A program made the position numbers and the translations under genes. The notes beneath the pieces were generated by a model that worked only from the letters and a program-made list of their open reading frames with translations, had not been told where the DNA came from and ran no database searches. This document shows positions 6,217 through 12,126 of a DNA stretch of 12,126 nt, one piece after another (positions within the stretch are counted from its first letter, which is position 1; each line of letters begins with the position of its first letter). The DNA lies in the NCBI GenBank assembly GCA_031178645.1, contig JAPSIP010000022.1, positions 1 through 12,126 on the forward strand, given 5' to 3'. This stretch comes from Paracoccus sp. (in: a-proteobacteria). Its GTDB lineage: Bacteria; Pseudomonadota; Alphaproteobacteria; Rhodobacterales; Rhodobacteraceae.

Positions 6217-7668
6217 ATGAGCACGGTCATCCGCAACGGAACCATTGTCACCGCCGACCTGAGCTACAAGGCCGATGTTCTGGTGGAAGGCGGGCGCATT
6301 GCGGCCATTGGTCAGGGGCTGACGGGTGACAAGGTGCTGGACGCCACCGGCTGCTATGTCATGCCGGGCGGGATCGACCCGCATACGCATCTGGAGATGC
6401 CCTTCATGGGCACCTATTCCGCCGACGATTTTGACAGCGGCACGCGGGCGGCGCTTGCGGGCGGGACGACAATGGTGGTGGATTTCGCCCTGCCCTCGCC
6501 CGGCCAGGGGCTGCTGGACGCGCTGCAGATGTGGGACAACAAGTCGGGCCGCGCGCATTGCGACTATAGCTTCCACATGGCCGTGACCTGGTGGGATAGC
6601 CAAGTCTTCGACGAGATGCAGGCGGTGGTGGATCGCGGCATCACCAGCTTCAAGCATTTCATGGCCTACAAGGGCGCGCTGATGGTGAATGACGACGAGT
6701 TGTTCGCCAGTTTCCGCAGGGTGGGCGATCTGGGCGGCATCGCGATGGTCCATGCCGAGAACGGCGACGTGGTGGCCGAACTCTCGGCCCGCCTGCTGGC
6801 CGAGGGCAATACCGGCCCCGAGGCCCACGCCTATTCCCGCCCCCCGCAAGTCGAGGGCGAGGCCACCAACCGCGCCATCATGGTGGCCGACATTGCGGGC
6901 GTGCCGCTGTATGTGGTCCATGTGTCCTGCGAGGACAGCCACGAGGCAATCCGCCGCGCCCGCGCCCAGGGCAAGCGTGTCTGGGGAGAGCCCCTGATCC
7001 AGCACCTGACGCTGGACGAAAGCGAATATTTCAACGCGGACTGGGATCATGCCGCCCGCCGCGTCATGTCGCCGCCCTTCCGCAACAAGCTGCACCAGGA
7101 CAGCCTGTGGGCGGGGCTGCAGTCGGGGTCTCTGTCCGTGGTCGCAACTGACCATTGCGCCTTCACCACGGCACAGAAGCGGACCGGCATCGGCGACTTC
7201 ACCAAGATCCCGAACGGCACCGGGGGGTTGGAGGACCGGATGCCGATGCTGTGGACGCACGGGGTCGGCACGGGCCGGCTGACGCCGAACGAGTTCGTGG
7301 CCGTCACCTCGACCAACATCGCCAAGATCATGGGGATGTATCCGCGCAAGGGTGCGGTCCTGGTCGGCAGCGACGCCGATCTGGTGGTCTGGGATCCCGA
7401 GGCCGAGAAGGTGATCAGCGCGGGCAGCCAGCAATCGGCGATCGACTATAACGTCTTCGAAGGGCAGCACGTGAAGGGCCTGCCGCGCTATGTGCTTACG
7501 CGCGGGCATATAGCTGTGGACGGCGGCACGCTGACCAGCCGCGAAGGCCACGGCGAGTTCGTCGCCCGCGAACCGCGCGGCACCGTGAACCGCGCGCTGT
7601 CGGCCTGGAAGGAACTGACCGCGCCGCGCCCGGTGGAGCGGTCGGGCATTCCGGCGAGCGGGGTGTAG
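6217..7668 (+). CDS. hydA: Dihydropyrimidinase (D-hydantoinase)
   Basis: This cyclic amidohydrolase opens the ring of 5,6-dihydrouracil or dihydrothymine to give the N-carbamoyl beta-amino acid, the second step of reductive pyrimidine degradation. Many homologues also act on 5-substituted hydantoins. The protein has 483 residues, the usual family length. Binuclear metal-site residues are all present: His56 and His58 in DPHTHLEMPF, the carboxylated Lys146 in SFKHFMAYKG, His179 in VHAENGD, His235 in VVHVSC, and Asp312 in ATDHC. Tyr151 matches the substrate-positioning tyrosine of the family. RRVMSPPFR and the KIPNGTGGLEDR loop are diagnostic of this subfamily. An ATG four codons upstream (6205) is possible, but the start at 6217 is preferred because GATGAGG sits six bases before it. 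It is followed after one base by the next reading frame. Confidence 0.93.
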   Translation: MSTVIRNGTIVTADLSYKADVLVEGGRIAAIGQGLTGDKVLDATGCYVMPGGIDPHTHLEMPFMGTYSADDFDSGTRAALAGGTTMVVDFALPSPGQGLLDALQMWDNKSGRAHCDYSFHMAVTWWDSQVFDEMQAVVDRGITSFKHFMAYKGALMVNDDELFASFRRVGDLGGIAMVHAENGDVVAELSARLLAEGNTGPEAHAYSRPPQVEGEATNRAIMVADIAGVPLYVVHVSCEDSHEAIRRARAQGKRVWGEPLIQHLTLDESEYFNADWDHAARRVMSPPFRNKLHQDSLWAGLQSGSLSVVATDHCAFTTAQKRTGIGDFTKIPNGTGGLEDRMPMLWTHGVGTGRLTPNEFVAVTSTNIAKIMGMYPRKGAVLVGSDADLVVWDPEAEKVISAGSQQSAIDYNVFEGQHVKGLPRYVLTRGHIAVDGGTLTSREGHGEFVAREPRGTVNRALSAWKELTAPRPVERSGIPASGV

Positions 7669-7669
7669 T

Positions 7670-8182
7670 GTGTCAGGATTGGCAGTCCAACCCAAGGAAG
7701 ACCAGGACATTCGCGCACGGTTCGGGCGTATTCTGCTCGTCGTCGCGGTTGCGGCGCCTATCCTGGTTCTTATCGAATCCTACCTGCTTGGGGTATCTGG
7801 CTGGCTGTTGGGCAACCTCGAAGTAATTATAATTTCTTGCATGCTTGGCTGGCTGTATTCTTTTTCAACAGCCTTTCTATTCGGGATCCCCATCTGCGCG
7901 GTATGGCTCTGGGTATTTCGGATCCTCGTCAGGCGCGGCTGCAATGACCGGACTGGGGCCTGCATCGCATCAATCGCTGCCAGCATTCTTGCTGCCTATG
8001 CAGGTTTGCTGGTGACACTCTTTACCGGTTCAATATTGGAAAGCGACCCTGGTAGCAGCGCTCCGTCTCTGCTTCGTCTGAATAAAGTCGCCATGATGAT
8101 CTTTGTCCCTGTTGCGGTCACTGCCGTTGTCGCAAGCTGGATGGTTTTTTCCGGCAAAGATGAGACTGGAGGTACGGTGTGA
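7670..8182 (+). CDS. Unrecognised four-helix membrane protein in the pyrimidine operon
   Basis: I do not recognise this 170-residue protein. It has a short charged N-terminus (residues 1-19) and then hydrophobic stretches at about 20-42, 49-86 (probably two segments split by a serine-rich turn), 98-120 and 139-160. This suggests four or five membrane helices and a short polar C-terminal tail. No enzymatic motif is visible. It starts with GTG one base after the hydA stop codon, with no strong ribosome site, and ends overlapping the ABC ATPase start by four bases (GTGA). Its last codons contain the GGAGGT ribosome site of that ATPase gene. Its base use differs from its neighbours, with more A/T at third positions and an AT-rich patch near 7824-7840. 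That suggests later acquisition or relaxed selection. It could be an accessory part of the importer, or unrelated cargo. Confidence 0.7.
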   Translation: MSGLAVQPKEDQDIRARFGRILLVVAVAAPILVLIESYLLGVSGWLLGNLEVIIISCMLGWLYSFSTAFLFGIPICAVWLWVFRILVRRGCNDRTGACIASIAASILAAYAGLLVTLFTGSILESDPGSSAPSLLRLNKVAMMIFVPVAVTAVVASWMVFSGKDETGGTV

Positions 8183-8961
8183 TTGACACCGCTGTCGTTC
8201 AGGCCCGCGACCTTTCCCTCACATTTTCCACCGCCGATGGCCCGGTCCACGCGCTGAAAGACGTATCCCTCACCATCGACCAAGGCGATTTCGTCAGCTT
8301 CATCGGGCCGTCGGGCTGCGGCAAGACCACCTTCCTCCGCGCCGTTGCCGCCCTCGAAACGCCGACGGCCGGGACACTGGCGGTCGCGGGAATGACGCCT
8401 GACGAGGCGCGGCGCAGGCGGGCCTATGGCTATGTCTTCCAGGCGCCCGGCCTTTATCCTTGGCGGACGATTGCCGGGAACATCAGCCTGCCGCTGGAGA
8501 TCATGGGCTTCTCCCGCGCCGACCGACAGCAACGGACCCAGCGGGTTCTGGACCTCGTGGACTTGGCGGGCTTCGGCGGCAAGTTTCCCTGGCAGTTGTC
8601 TGGCGGGATGCAGCAGCGCGCCTCGATCGCCCGCGCCTTGGCCTTCGACGCCGATATCCTGCTGATGGACGAGCCCTTCGGCGCCCTTGATGAAATCGTG
8701 CGCGACCGCCTGAACGAAGCGCTGCTGGATCTGTGGAAGAAGACCGGCAAGACCATCGGCTTCGTCACACACTCGATCCCCGAGGCGGTGTATCTGTCCA
8801 CCAGGATCGTCGTCATGTCGCCCCGCCCCGGCCGGATCACGCGGGTGATCGACAGCCCGCTGCCCCGCGACCGCCCGCTGGAGATCCGCGACACGCCCGA
8901 GTTCATCGCCCTGGCGCAACAGGTGCGCGACGGCCTGCGCGAAGGGCACAGCTATGACTAG
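8179..8961 (+). CDS. ABC importer ATP-binding subunit (nitrate/taurine/pyrimidine precursor family)
   Basis: This is a 260-residue ATPase that powers the importer encoded by the next three genes. It acts at the cytoplasmic face of the inner membrane. The motifs in order are Walker A GPSGCGKTT (43-51), the Q-loop at Gln88 (VFQAPGLYPWRT), the ABC signature LSGGMQQRASIARAL (140-154), Walker B ILLMDEPFGALD (160-171) and the switch His198 in VTHSIPEA. This pattern is typical of the SsuB/TauB/ThiZ group that partners with NMT1/THI5-like binding proteins. The start is a GTG at 8179 preceded by a strong GGAGGT (8168-8173), and it overlaps the upstream stop by four bases. Its own stop overlaps the next start by eight bases, so the subunits are probably translationally coupled. 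Confidence 0.93.
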   Translation: MIDTAVVQARDLSLTFSTADGPVHALKDVSLTIDQGDFVSFIGPSGCGKTTFLRAVAALETPTAGTLAVAGMTPDEARRRRAYGYVFQAPGLYPWRTIAGNISLPLEIMGFSRADRQQRTQRVLDLVDLAGFGGKFPWQLSGGMQQRASIARALAFDADILLMDEPFGALDEIVRDRLNEALLDLWKKTGKTIGFVTHSIPEAVYLSTRIVVMSPRPGRITRVIDSPLPRDRPLEIRDTPEFIALAQQVRDGLREGHSYD

Positions 8962-9865
8962 TGCGGCCATGGCGGGGGCGAAGCGGCGGACAGGTCGCAG
9001 CACAGGCCGCATCCTGCCCATCCTGACCGTGCTGCTGGCGATAATCGCGATTTGGTATGCAGGCGCTGTCTGGATGAACGCCACATGGGTGCGCGATCAG
9101 GCGGCGCGGGCCGATACGGTGCTGACCACCAGCGAGTTGGTCCGCCAAACGCTGATGCTGGAACGCCCCGTGCTGCCCGCGCCGCATCAGGTCGCCGCCG
9201 GGCTGTGGGAGGGGGTCGCGGGCCAGAAGATCACCTCGAAGCGCAGCCTGGTCTGGCATGGCTGGATCACGCTGTCGGCGACACTGGCAGGGTTCGCCAT
9301 CGGCACGGCGGCGGGGATCCTGCTGGCGGTGGGCATCGTCCACAACCGCGCGATGGACCAGTCGGTGATGCCCTGGGCCGTCGCCAGCCAGACCGTGCCG
9401 ATCCTGGCCATCGCGCCGATGGTGATCGTCGTCTTTGCCAGCATGGGCGTGACCGGCCTGCTGCCCAAGGCGATGATCGCGGCCTGGCTGTCCTTCTTTC
9501 CGGTGCTGGTCGGCATGGTCAAGGGGTTGCGCACCCCCGACGCGATGCAGCTGGACCTGATGCACAGCTGGCACGCATCGCGCGCGCAGCAGTTCTGGCG
9601 GCTGCGGCTGCCCAGTTCGCTGCCCTACTTGTTCGCCAGCCTCAAGGTCGCCATTGCCGCCGCCCTTGTCGGCACCATCGTGGGCGAGCTTCCTGCGGGC
9701 GCAACGGCCGGCCTTGGCGCGCGGCTGCTGTCGGGCAGCTATTACGGGCAGACGGTGCAGATCTGGGCCGCGCTGTTCGCCGCCGCGATGCTGGCCGCGC
9801 TTCTGGTGATGCTGATCGGCGCACTTGAACGCCTGACCCTGCGCCGCATGGGGCTGGCACGATGA
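8954..9865 (+). CDS. ABC importer permease subunit 1
   Basis: This is an inner-membrane permease of the BPD_transp_1 type, 303 residues long. The first helix lies at about 21-41. It is followed by an unusually long outside segment of about 60 residues (42-103) containing ERPVLPAPHQV. The permease core has helices at about 104-128, 139-160, 167-190, 226-248 and 269-291. The cytoplasmic EAA-like loop that docks on the ATPase spans about 198-224 (DLMHSWHASRAQQFWRLRLP), followed by SSLPYLFASLKVA. The start at 8954 has GAAGGG seven bases upstream and overlaps the ATPase gene by eight bases. Its stop overlaps the second permease start as ATGA. With the second permease it should form a heterodimeric channel. 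Its fold and partners are clear, and its substrate is known only from context. Confidence 0.9.
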   Translation: MTSAAMAGAKRRTGRSTGRILPILTVLLAIIAIWYAGAVWMNATWVRDQAARADTVLTTSELVRQTLMLERPVLPAPHQVAAGLWEGVAGQKITSKRSLVWHGWITLSATLAGFAIGTAAGILLAVGIVHNRAMDQSVMPWAVASQTVPILAIAPMVIVVFASMGVTGLLPKAMIAAWLSFFPVLVGMVKGLRTPDAMQLDLMHSWHASRAQQFWRLRLPSSLPYLFASLKVAIAAALVGTIVGELPAGATAGLGARLLSGSYYGQTVQIWAALFAAAMLAALLVMLIGALERLTLRRMGLAR

Positions 9866-10704
9866 GCGCGCTGCCCATCATCGCGGTTTGGATCGGGGCG
9901 ATCGGCCTCAACACCTGGCTGTCGCGCTTCGACACCCGCGCGACCCGGCTGGCGGTGGCGCTGATCTTCGGCGCAACGATCCTGGCGTTGTGGGAGATGA
10001 TCGTCCGCATCTATGCCGTCCCGCCCGTGATCCTGCCCGCGCCCAGCCAGATCGGCGCCAGCTTCGCCACGAACACCGCGATCCTGTGGACCGATTTCGT
10101 GCAGACCATCGTGAAAGGCGCAGTGACCGGATGGCTGATCGGCGCGGCGGCAGCCGTGCTGACCGCCATCGCCATCGACCGCAGCCCTTTCCTGCAACGC
10201 GGGCTGCTGCCCATCGGCAACTTCGTCGCAGCCCTGCCCATCGTCGGCATCGCGCCGATCCTGGTGATGTGGTTCGGCTTCGACTGGCAGTCCAAGGCCG
10301 CCGTGGTCGTGGTCATGGTCTTCTTCCCGATCCTGGTGAACATGGTGGCAGGCCTTGCCGCGACCGATCCCATGCAGCGCGACCTGATGGCGACCTGGGC
10401 CGCGCCCTACGGGACCAGCCTGCTGAAGCTGCGCCTGCCCGCCGCCATGCCCTTCCTGTTCAACGGGCTGAAGATCACCACCACGCTTGCCCTGATCGGC
10501 GCCATCGTGGCCGAGTTCTTCGGCAGCCCGACCAGGGGCATGGGCTTTCGCATCTCGACCGCGGTGGGGCGGCTGGATCTGCCGCTGGTCTGGGCGGAAA
10601 TCCTTGTGGCGGCCATCGCGGGGTCGCTGTTCTATGGCATCGTGGCGCTGATCGAAAAGAAGGTGACGTTCTGGCACCCGTCGCAGCGTCCTCAACGGGG
10701 CTGA
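9862..10704 (+). CDS. ABC importer permease subunit 2
   Basis: This is the second inner-membrane permease of the importer, 280 residues long. Hydrophobic segments lie at about 4-20, 28-50, 82-105, 116-139, 144-167, 200-222 and 244-266. The EAA-like loop lies at about 170-195 (DPMQRDLMATWAAPYGTSLL), followed by KLRLPAAMPFLFNGLK. This pairs with the similar loop in the first permease. The motif VPPVILPAPSQI after the second helix is typical of SsuC/TauC/ThiX-type permeases. The extra N-terminal helix (4-20) makes it slightly longer than the simplest family members. The start overlaps the previous stop by four bases (ATGA), which favours translational reinitiation. The binding protein gene begins 24 bp downstream. 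Confidence 0.9.
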   Translation: MSALPIIAVWIGAIGLNTWLSRFDTRATRLAVALIFGATILALWEMIVRIYAVPPVILPAPSQIGASFATNTAILWTDFVQTIVKGAVTGWLIGAAAAVLTAIAIDRSPFLQRGLLPIGNFVAALPIVGIAPILVMWFGFDWQSKAAVVVVMVFFPILVNMVAGLAATDPMQRDLMATWAAPYGTSLLKLRLPAAMPFLFNGLKITTTLALIGAIVAEFFGSPTRGMGFRISTAVGRLDLPLVWAEILVAAIAGSLFYGIVALIEKKVTFWHPSQRPQRG

Positions 10705-10728
10705 AAACCCCAACACAGGAGAGGGAAG

Positions 10729-11709
10729 ATGAAGACATTGATGCTGGGTGCTGCGGTGGCCCTGGCGGCGGGCAGCGCCCACGCGCAGGAACTGACCCTG
10801 CAACTGAAATGGGTCACGCAGGCGCAGTTCGCGGGCTATTACGTCGCCAAGGACAAGGGCTTCTACGAGGAAGAAGGCTTGGACGTGACCATCCTGCCCG
10901 GCGGCCCGGATATTGCCCCGACCCAGGTGCTGGCGGGCGGCGGGGCGGATGTGATCGTCGAATGGATGCCCGCAGCCCTTGCCGCGCGCGAAAAGGGCCT
11001 GCCGCTGGTCAACATCGCGCAGCCCTTCAAGGCGTCGGGCATGATGCTGACCTGCCTCAAGGAAAGCGGTATCACCGACCCTGCGACCGACTTCAAGGGC
11101 AAGACCCTGGGGGTCTGGTTTTCGGGCAACGAATATCCTTTCCTGTCCTGGATGAGCCAGCTTGGCCTTTTGACCGAGGGCGGGCCGGATGGCGTCACCG
11201 TCCTCAAGCAGGGCTTCAACGTCGATCCGCTGCTGCAAAAGCAGGCCGCCTGCATCAGTACCATGACCTATAACGAATACGGCCAGGTCCTCGACGCCGG
11301 CATCGCGCCCGAGGATCTGGTGACCTTCAAATACGAAGATCAGGGCGTCGCCACCCTGGAAGACGGCCTCTATGTCCTCGAAAGCACGCTGCAGGACGAC
11401 GCCAAGGTGACCGACCTGGTCAAGTTCGTCCGCGCCAGCATGAAAGGCTGGAAATATGCCGAGGAAAACCCCGAGGAAGCCGCCCAGATCGTTCTGGACA
11501 ATGACGAAACCGGCGCGCAGACCCTGGACCACCAGGTCCGCATGGTCATGGAAATCGGCAAGCTGACGGCAGGCAGCAATGGCACCCTGGATGAGGCTGA
11601 CTATCAGCGCACCGTGGACACGCTGATGGCGGGCGGTTCAGATCCGGTGATCTCGAAAGCGCCGGAAGGGGCGTTCAACCACATCATCACGGACCGCGCC
11701 TTCGACTGA
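10729..11709 (+). CDS. Periplasmic NMT1/THI5-like substrate-binding protein of the importer
   Basis: This is a 326-residue binding protein delivering ligand to the permease pair. A Sec signal peptide covers residues 1-19 (cleavage after AHA). The mature protein begins LTLQLKWVTQAQFAGYYVA, then DKGFYEEEGLDVTI. These openings are characteristic of the NMT1/THI5 family, whose members bind pyrimidine precursors of thiamin, riboflavin and related rings. PGGPDIAPTQVLAGGGADV and the WFSGNEYPF segment follow the expected fold. The start has a good AGGAG ribosome site (10717-10721). In a RutR-controlled cluster with dihydropyrimidinase and carbamoylase, the likely ligand is a pyrimidine or a reduced or ring-opened derivative. 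A thiamin-precursor or hydantoin ligand cannot be excluded. A terminator-like hairpin follows, so this is probably the last gene of the operon. Confidence 0.9.
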   Translation: MKTLMLGAAVALAAGSAHAQELTLQLKWVTQAQFAGYYVAKDKGFYEEEGLDVTILPGGPDIAPTQVLAGGGADVIVEWMPAALAAREKGLPLVNIAQPFKASGMMLTCLKESGITDPATDFKGKTLGVWFSGNEYPFLSWMSQLGLLTEGGPDGVTVLKQGFNVDPLLQKQAACISTMTYNEYGQVLDAGIAPEDLVTFKYEDQGVATLEDGLYVLESTLQDDAKVTDLVKFVRASMKGWKYAEENPEEAAQIVLDNDETGAQTLDHQVRMVMEIGKLTAGSNGTLDEADYQRTVDTLMAGGSDPVISKAPEGAFNHIITDRAFD

Positions 11710-11712
11710 CCT

Positions 11713-11757
11713 ATCTTCTGTGTCGAAATATCCTCGGGGGGAATCCCGGAACGGGAT
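11713..11757 (-). repeat. Hairpin repeat, copy 2 (inverted relative of 6161-6206)
   Basis: Read on the minus strand, the stretch at 11713-11733 matches the tail of the first copy at 19 of 21 positions (GGATATTT, two differing bases, then ACACAGAAGAT). As in copy 1, a C-rich run immediately precedes it. On the plus strand a small perfect stem, ATCCCG-GAA-CGGGAT (11743-11757), follows, and beyond it lies the larger G/C stem. The similarity is seen directly. The element begins three bases after the binding-protein stop codon. Confidence 0.7.
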
Positions 11758-11780
11758 GGGGGGCAGACAGCCCCCCTTCT
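11758..11780 (+). terminator. Terminator-like hairpin at the end of the operon
   Basis: GGGGGGC (11758-11764), a five-base loop (AGACA) and GCCCCCC (11770-11776) form a perfect 7-bp all-G/C stem followed by TTCT. The T tract is short, so termination may be incomplete or factor-assisted. Its position, about 50 bp after the last gene and before an unrelated one, supports an end-of-operon role. The stem belongs to the hairpin repeat whose tail is at 11713-11733. Confidence 0.55.
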
Positions 11781-11826
11781 TCATCGCCCCTTGCGGCATC
11801 GCGCCCCGCAGGCGATAGCACCGCGC

Positions 11827-12126
11827 ATGAGCCCGCCGCCCGCCAGACACAGCACCCTCGACGATACGCAAGGCATCGCCTTCGGCAGCTTCATGGCTGC
11901 CGTCAGCGTAGTGCTGCTGACGCATCTGGGCTTTGTCACGGGTCAGACGGCAGGGCTGGCGATTCTCATCTCCTACGCGACCGGCTGGTCCTTCGGGCTG
12001 GTGTTCTTTGTCGTGAACCTGCCCTTCTACTGGTTGGGGTGGAAACGCTTCGGGCGGACCTTTGTCGCCAAAAGCTTCATGGCCGTAGCCATCGTGTCGG
12101 CACTTGCGATGATCCTGCCCGCCCAT
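11827..12126 (+). CDS. YitT-family membrane protein (N-terminal 100 residues)
   Basis: The frame from the ATG at 11827 stays open to the window edge and encodes the first 100 residues of an integral membrane protein. Segments at about 16-39, 42-72 and 83-100 are hydrophobic. The pattern GQTAGLAILISYATGWSFG, a VNLPFYWLGWKRFG stretch and a following AKSFMAVA resemble the N-terminal half of YitT/DUF161 proteins, whose transport or regulatory role is not settled. The upstream ribosome site is weak (AGGCG about 12 bases before), so the start is tentative. It follows the operon terminator and is probably an independent unit. The family call is moderately firm. The C-terminal part is outside the window. 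Confidence 0.7.
   Translation, partial: MSPPPARHSTLDDTQGIAFGSFMAAVSVVLLTHLGFVTGQTAGLAILISYATGWSFGLVFFVVNLPFYWLGWKRFGRTFVAKSFMAVAIVSALAMILPAH

Noticed and set aside
5950..7710. 586-codon minus-strand frame opposite hydA
   Set aside because: Its length comes from GC-rich third-position bias in the hydA frame. The translation is low-complexity with many His, Gly and Arg residues and no domain, and it runs across two real gene boundaries.
9742..11532. 596-codon minus-strand frame opposite the permease and binding-protein genes
   Set aside because: This is the same artefact of high GC. It crosses two genes with clear motifs and overlapping starts, and its own translation is Gln, Gly, His and Arg rich without a recognisable fold.
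11638..12126. Minus-strand open frame at the right edge
   Set aside because: It opposes the YitT-like frame, which has credible membrane segments, and it also crosses the terminator-like hairpin and repeat. The translation looks like an antisense shadow.
1..12126. CRISPR array, tRNA or rRNA gene, transposase, integrase or defence system
   Set aside because: I found no regularly spaced repeats, no cloverleaf-like stretch, no rRNA-like sequence and no transposase, integrase or nuclease motifs. All sizeable coding regions are accounted for by envelope, regulatory, catabolic and transport genes.

Overview
The window is GC-rich, densely packed alphaproteobacterial DNA. It is most likely from the Rhodobacteraceae, near Paracoccus or Rhodobacter. 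This is inferred from codon usage, from family resemblance of the proteins, and from a GC-rich hairpin repeat ending in a GGATATTT...ACACAGAAGAT block of a type I associate with that family. No database search was possible, so the taxonomy is an inference.

Layout. (1) Envelope block, 1-3375. lpxD (lipid A synthesis, incomplete at the left edge) lies 40 bp downstream of a YcbB/LdtD-type L,D-transpeptidase gene, both on the minus strand. Diverging from them is a Tat-exported MepK/YcbK-type M15 endopeptidase gene. The roughly 0.3 kb between the divergent genes holds a perfect 9-bp inverted repeat and a candidate promoter. An intrinsic terminator follows mepK. (2) Regulator block, 3481-4678. A TetR-family gene (+) and a RutR-type TetR-family gene (-) converge and overlap on a shared CTAG. 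The RutR gene carries an apparent 1-bp deletion that splits its ligand-binding domain. (3) Pyrimidine/hydantoin catabolic operon, 4780-11780. It is headed by a near-perfect RutR operator (CTGACCA-TT-TGGTCAA). The genes encode a beta-ureidopropionase/carbamoylase-type M20 amidase, a dihydropyrimidinase, an unrecognised four-helix membrane protein, and an ABC importer made of an ATPase, two permeases and an NMT1/THI5-like binding protein. Junctions from the membrane protein through the second permease are overlapping. A hairpin repeat lies between the first two enzyme genes, and an inverted relative of it, containing a terminator-like stem, follows the last gene. (4) The start of a YitT-family membrane protein gene runs off the right edge.

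How the genes fit together. The importer probably takes up a pyrimidine or a ring-reduced or hydantoin-like derivative. Dihydropyrimidinase opens the ring of dihydrouracil or dihydrothymine, and the amidase releases ammonia, CO2 and the beta-amino acid. The reductive first step (dihydropyrimidine dehydrogenase, PreTA/PydA) is not in this window. The regulator, its operator and the enzymes agree with each other, which makes the pyrimidine assignment stronger than any single homology. The envelope block pairs an enzyme that makes 3-3 peptidoglycan crosslinks with a hydrolase of the type that cuts them.

I did not find a clearly new defence or mobile system. The items most worth following up are the unrecognised membrane protein embedded in the catabolic operon, the broken rutR beside an intact operator, the paired hairpin repeats, and the shared control region of the crosslinking and cleaving enzymes.
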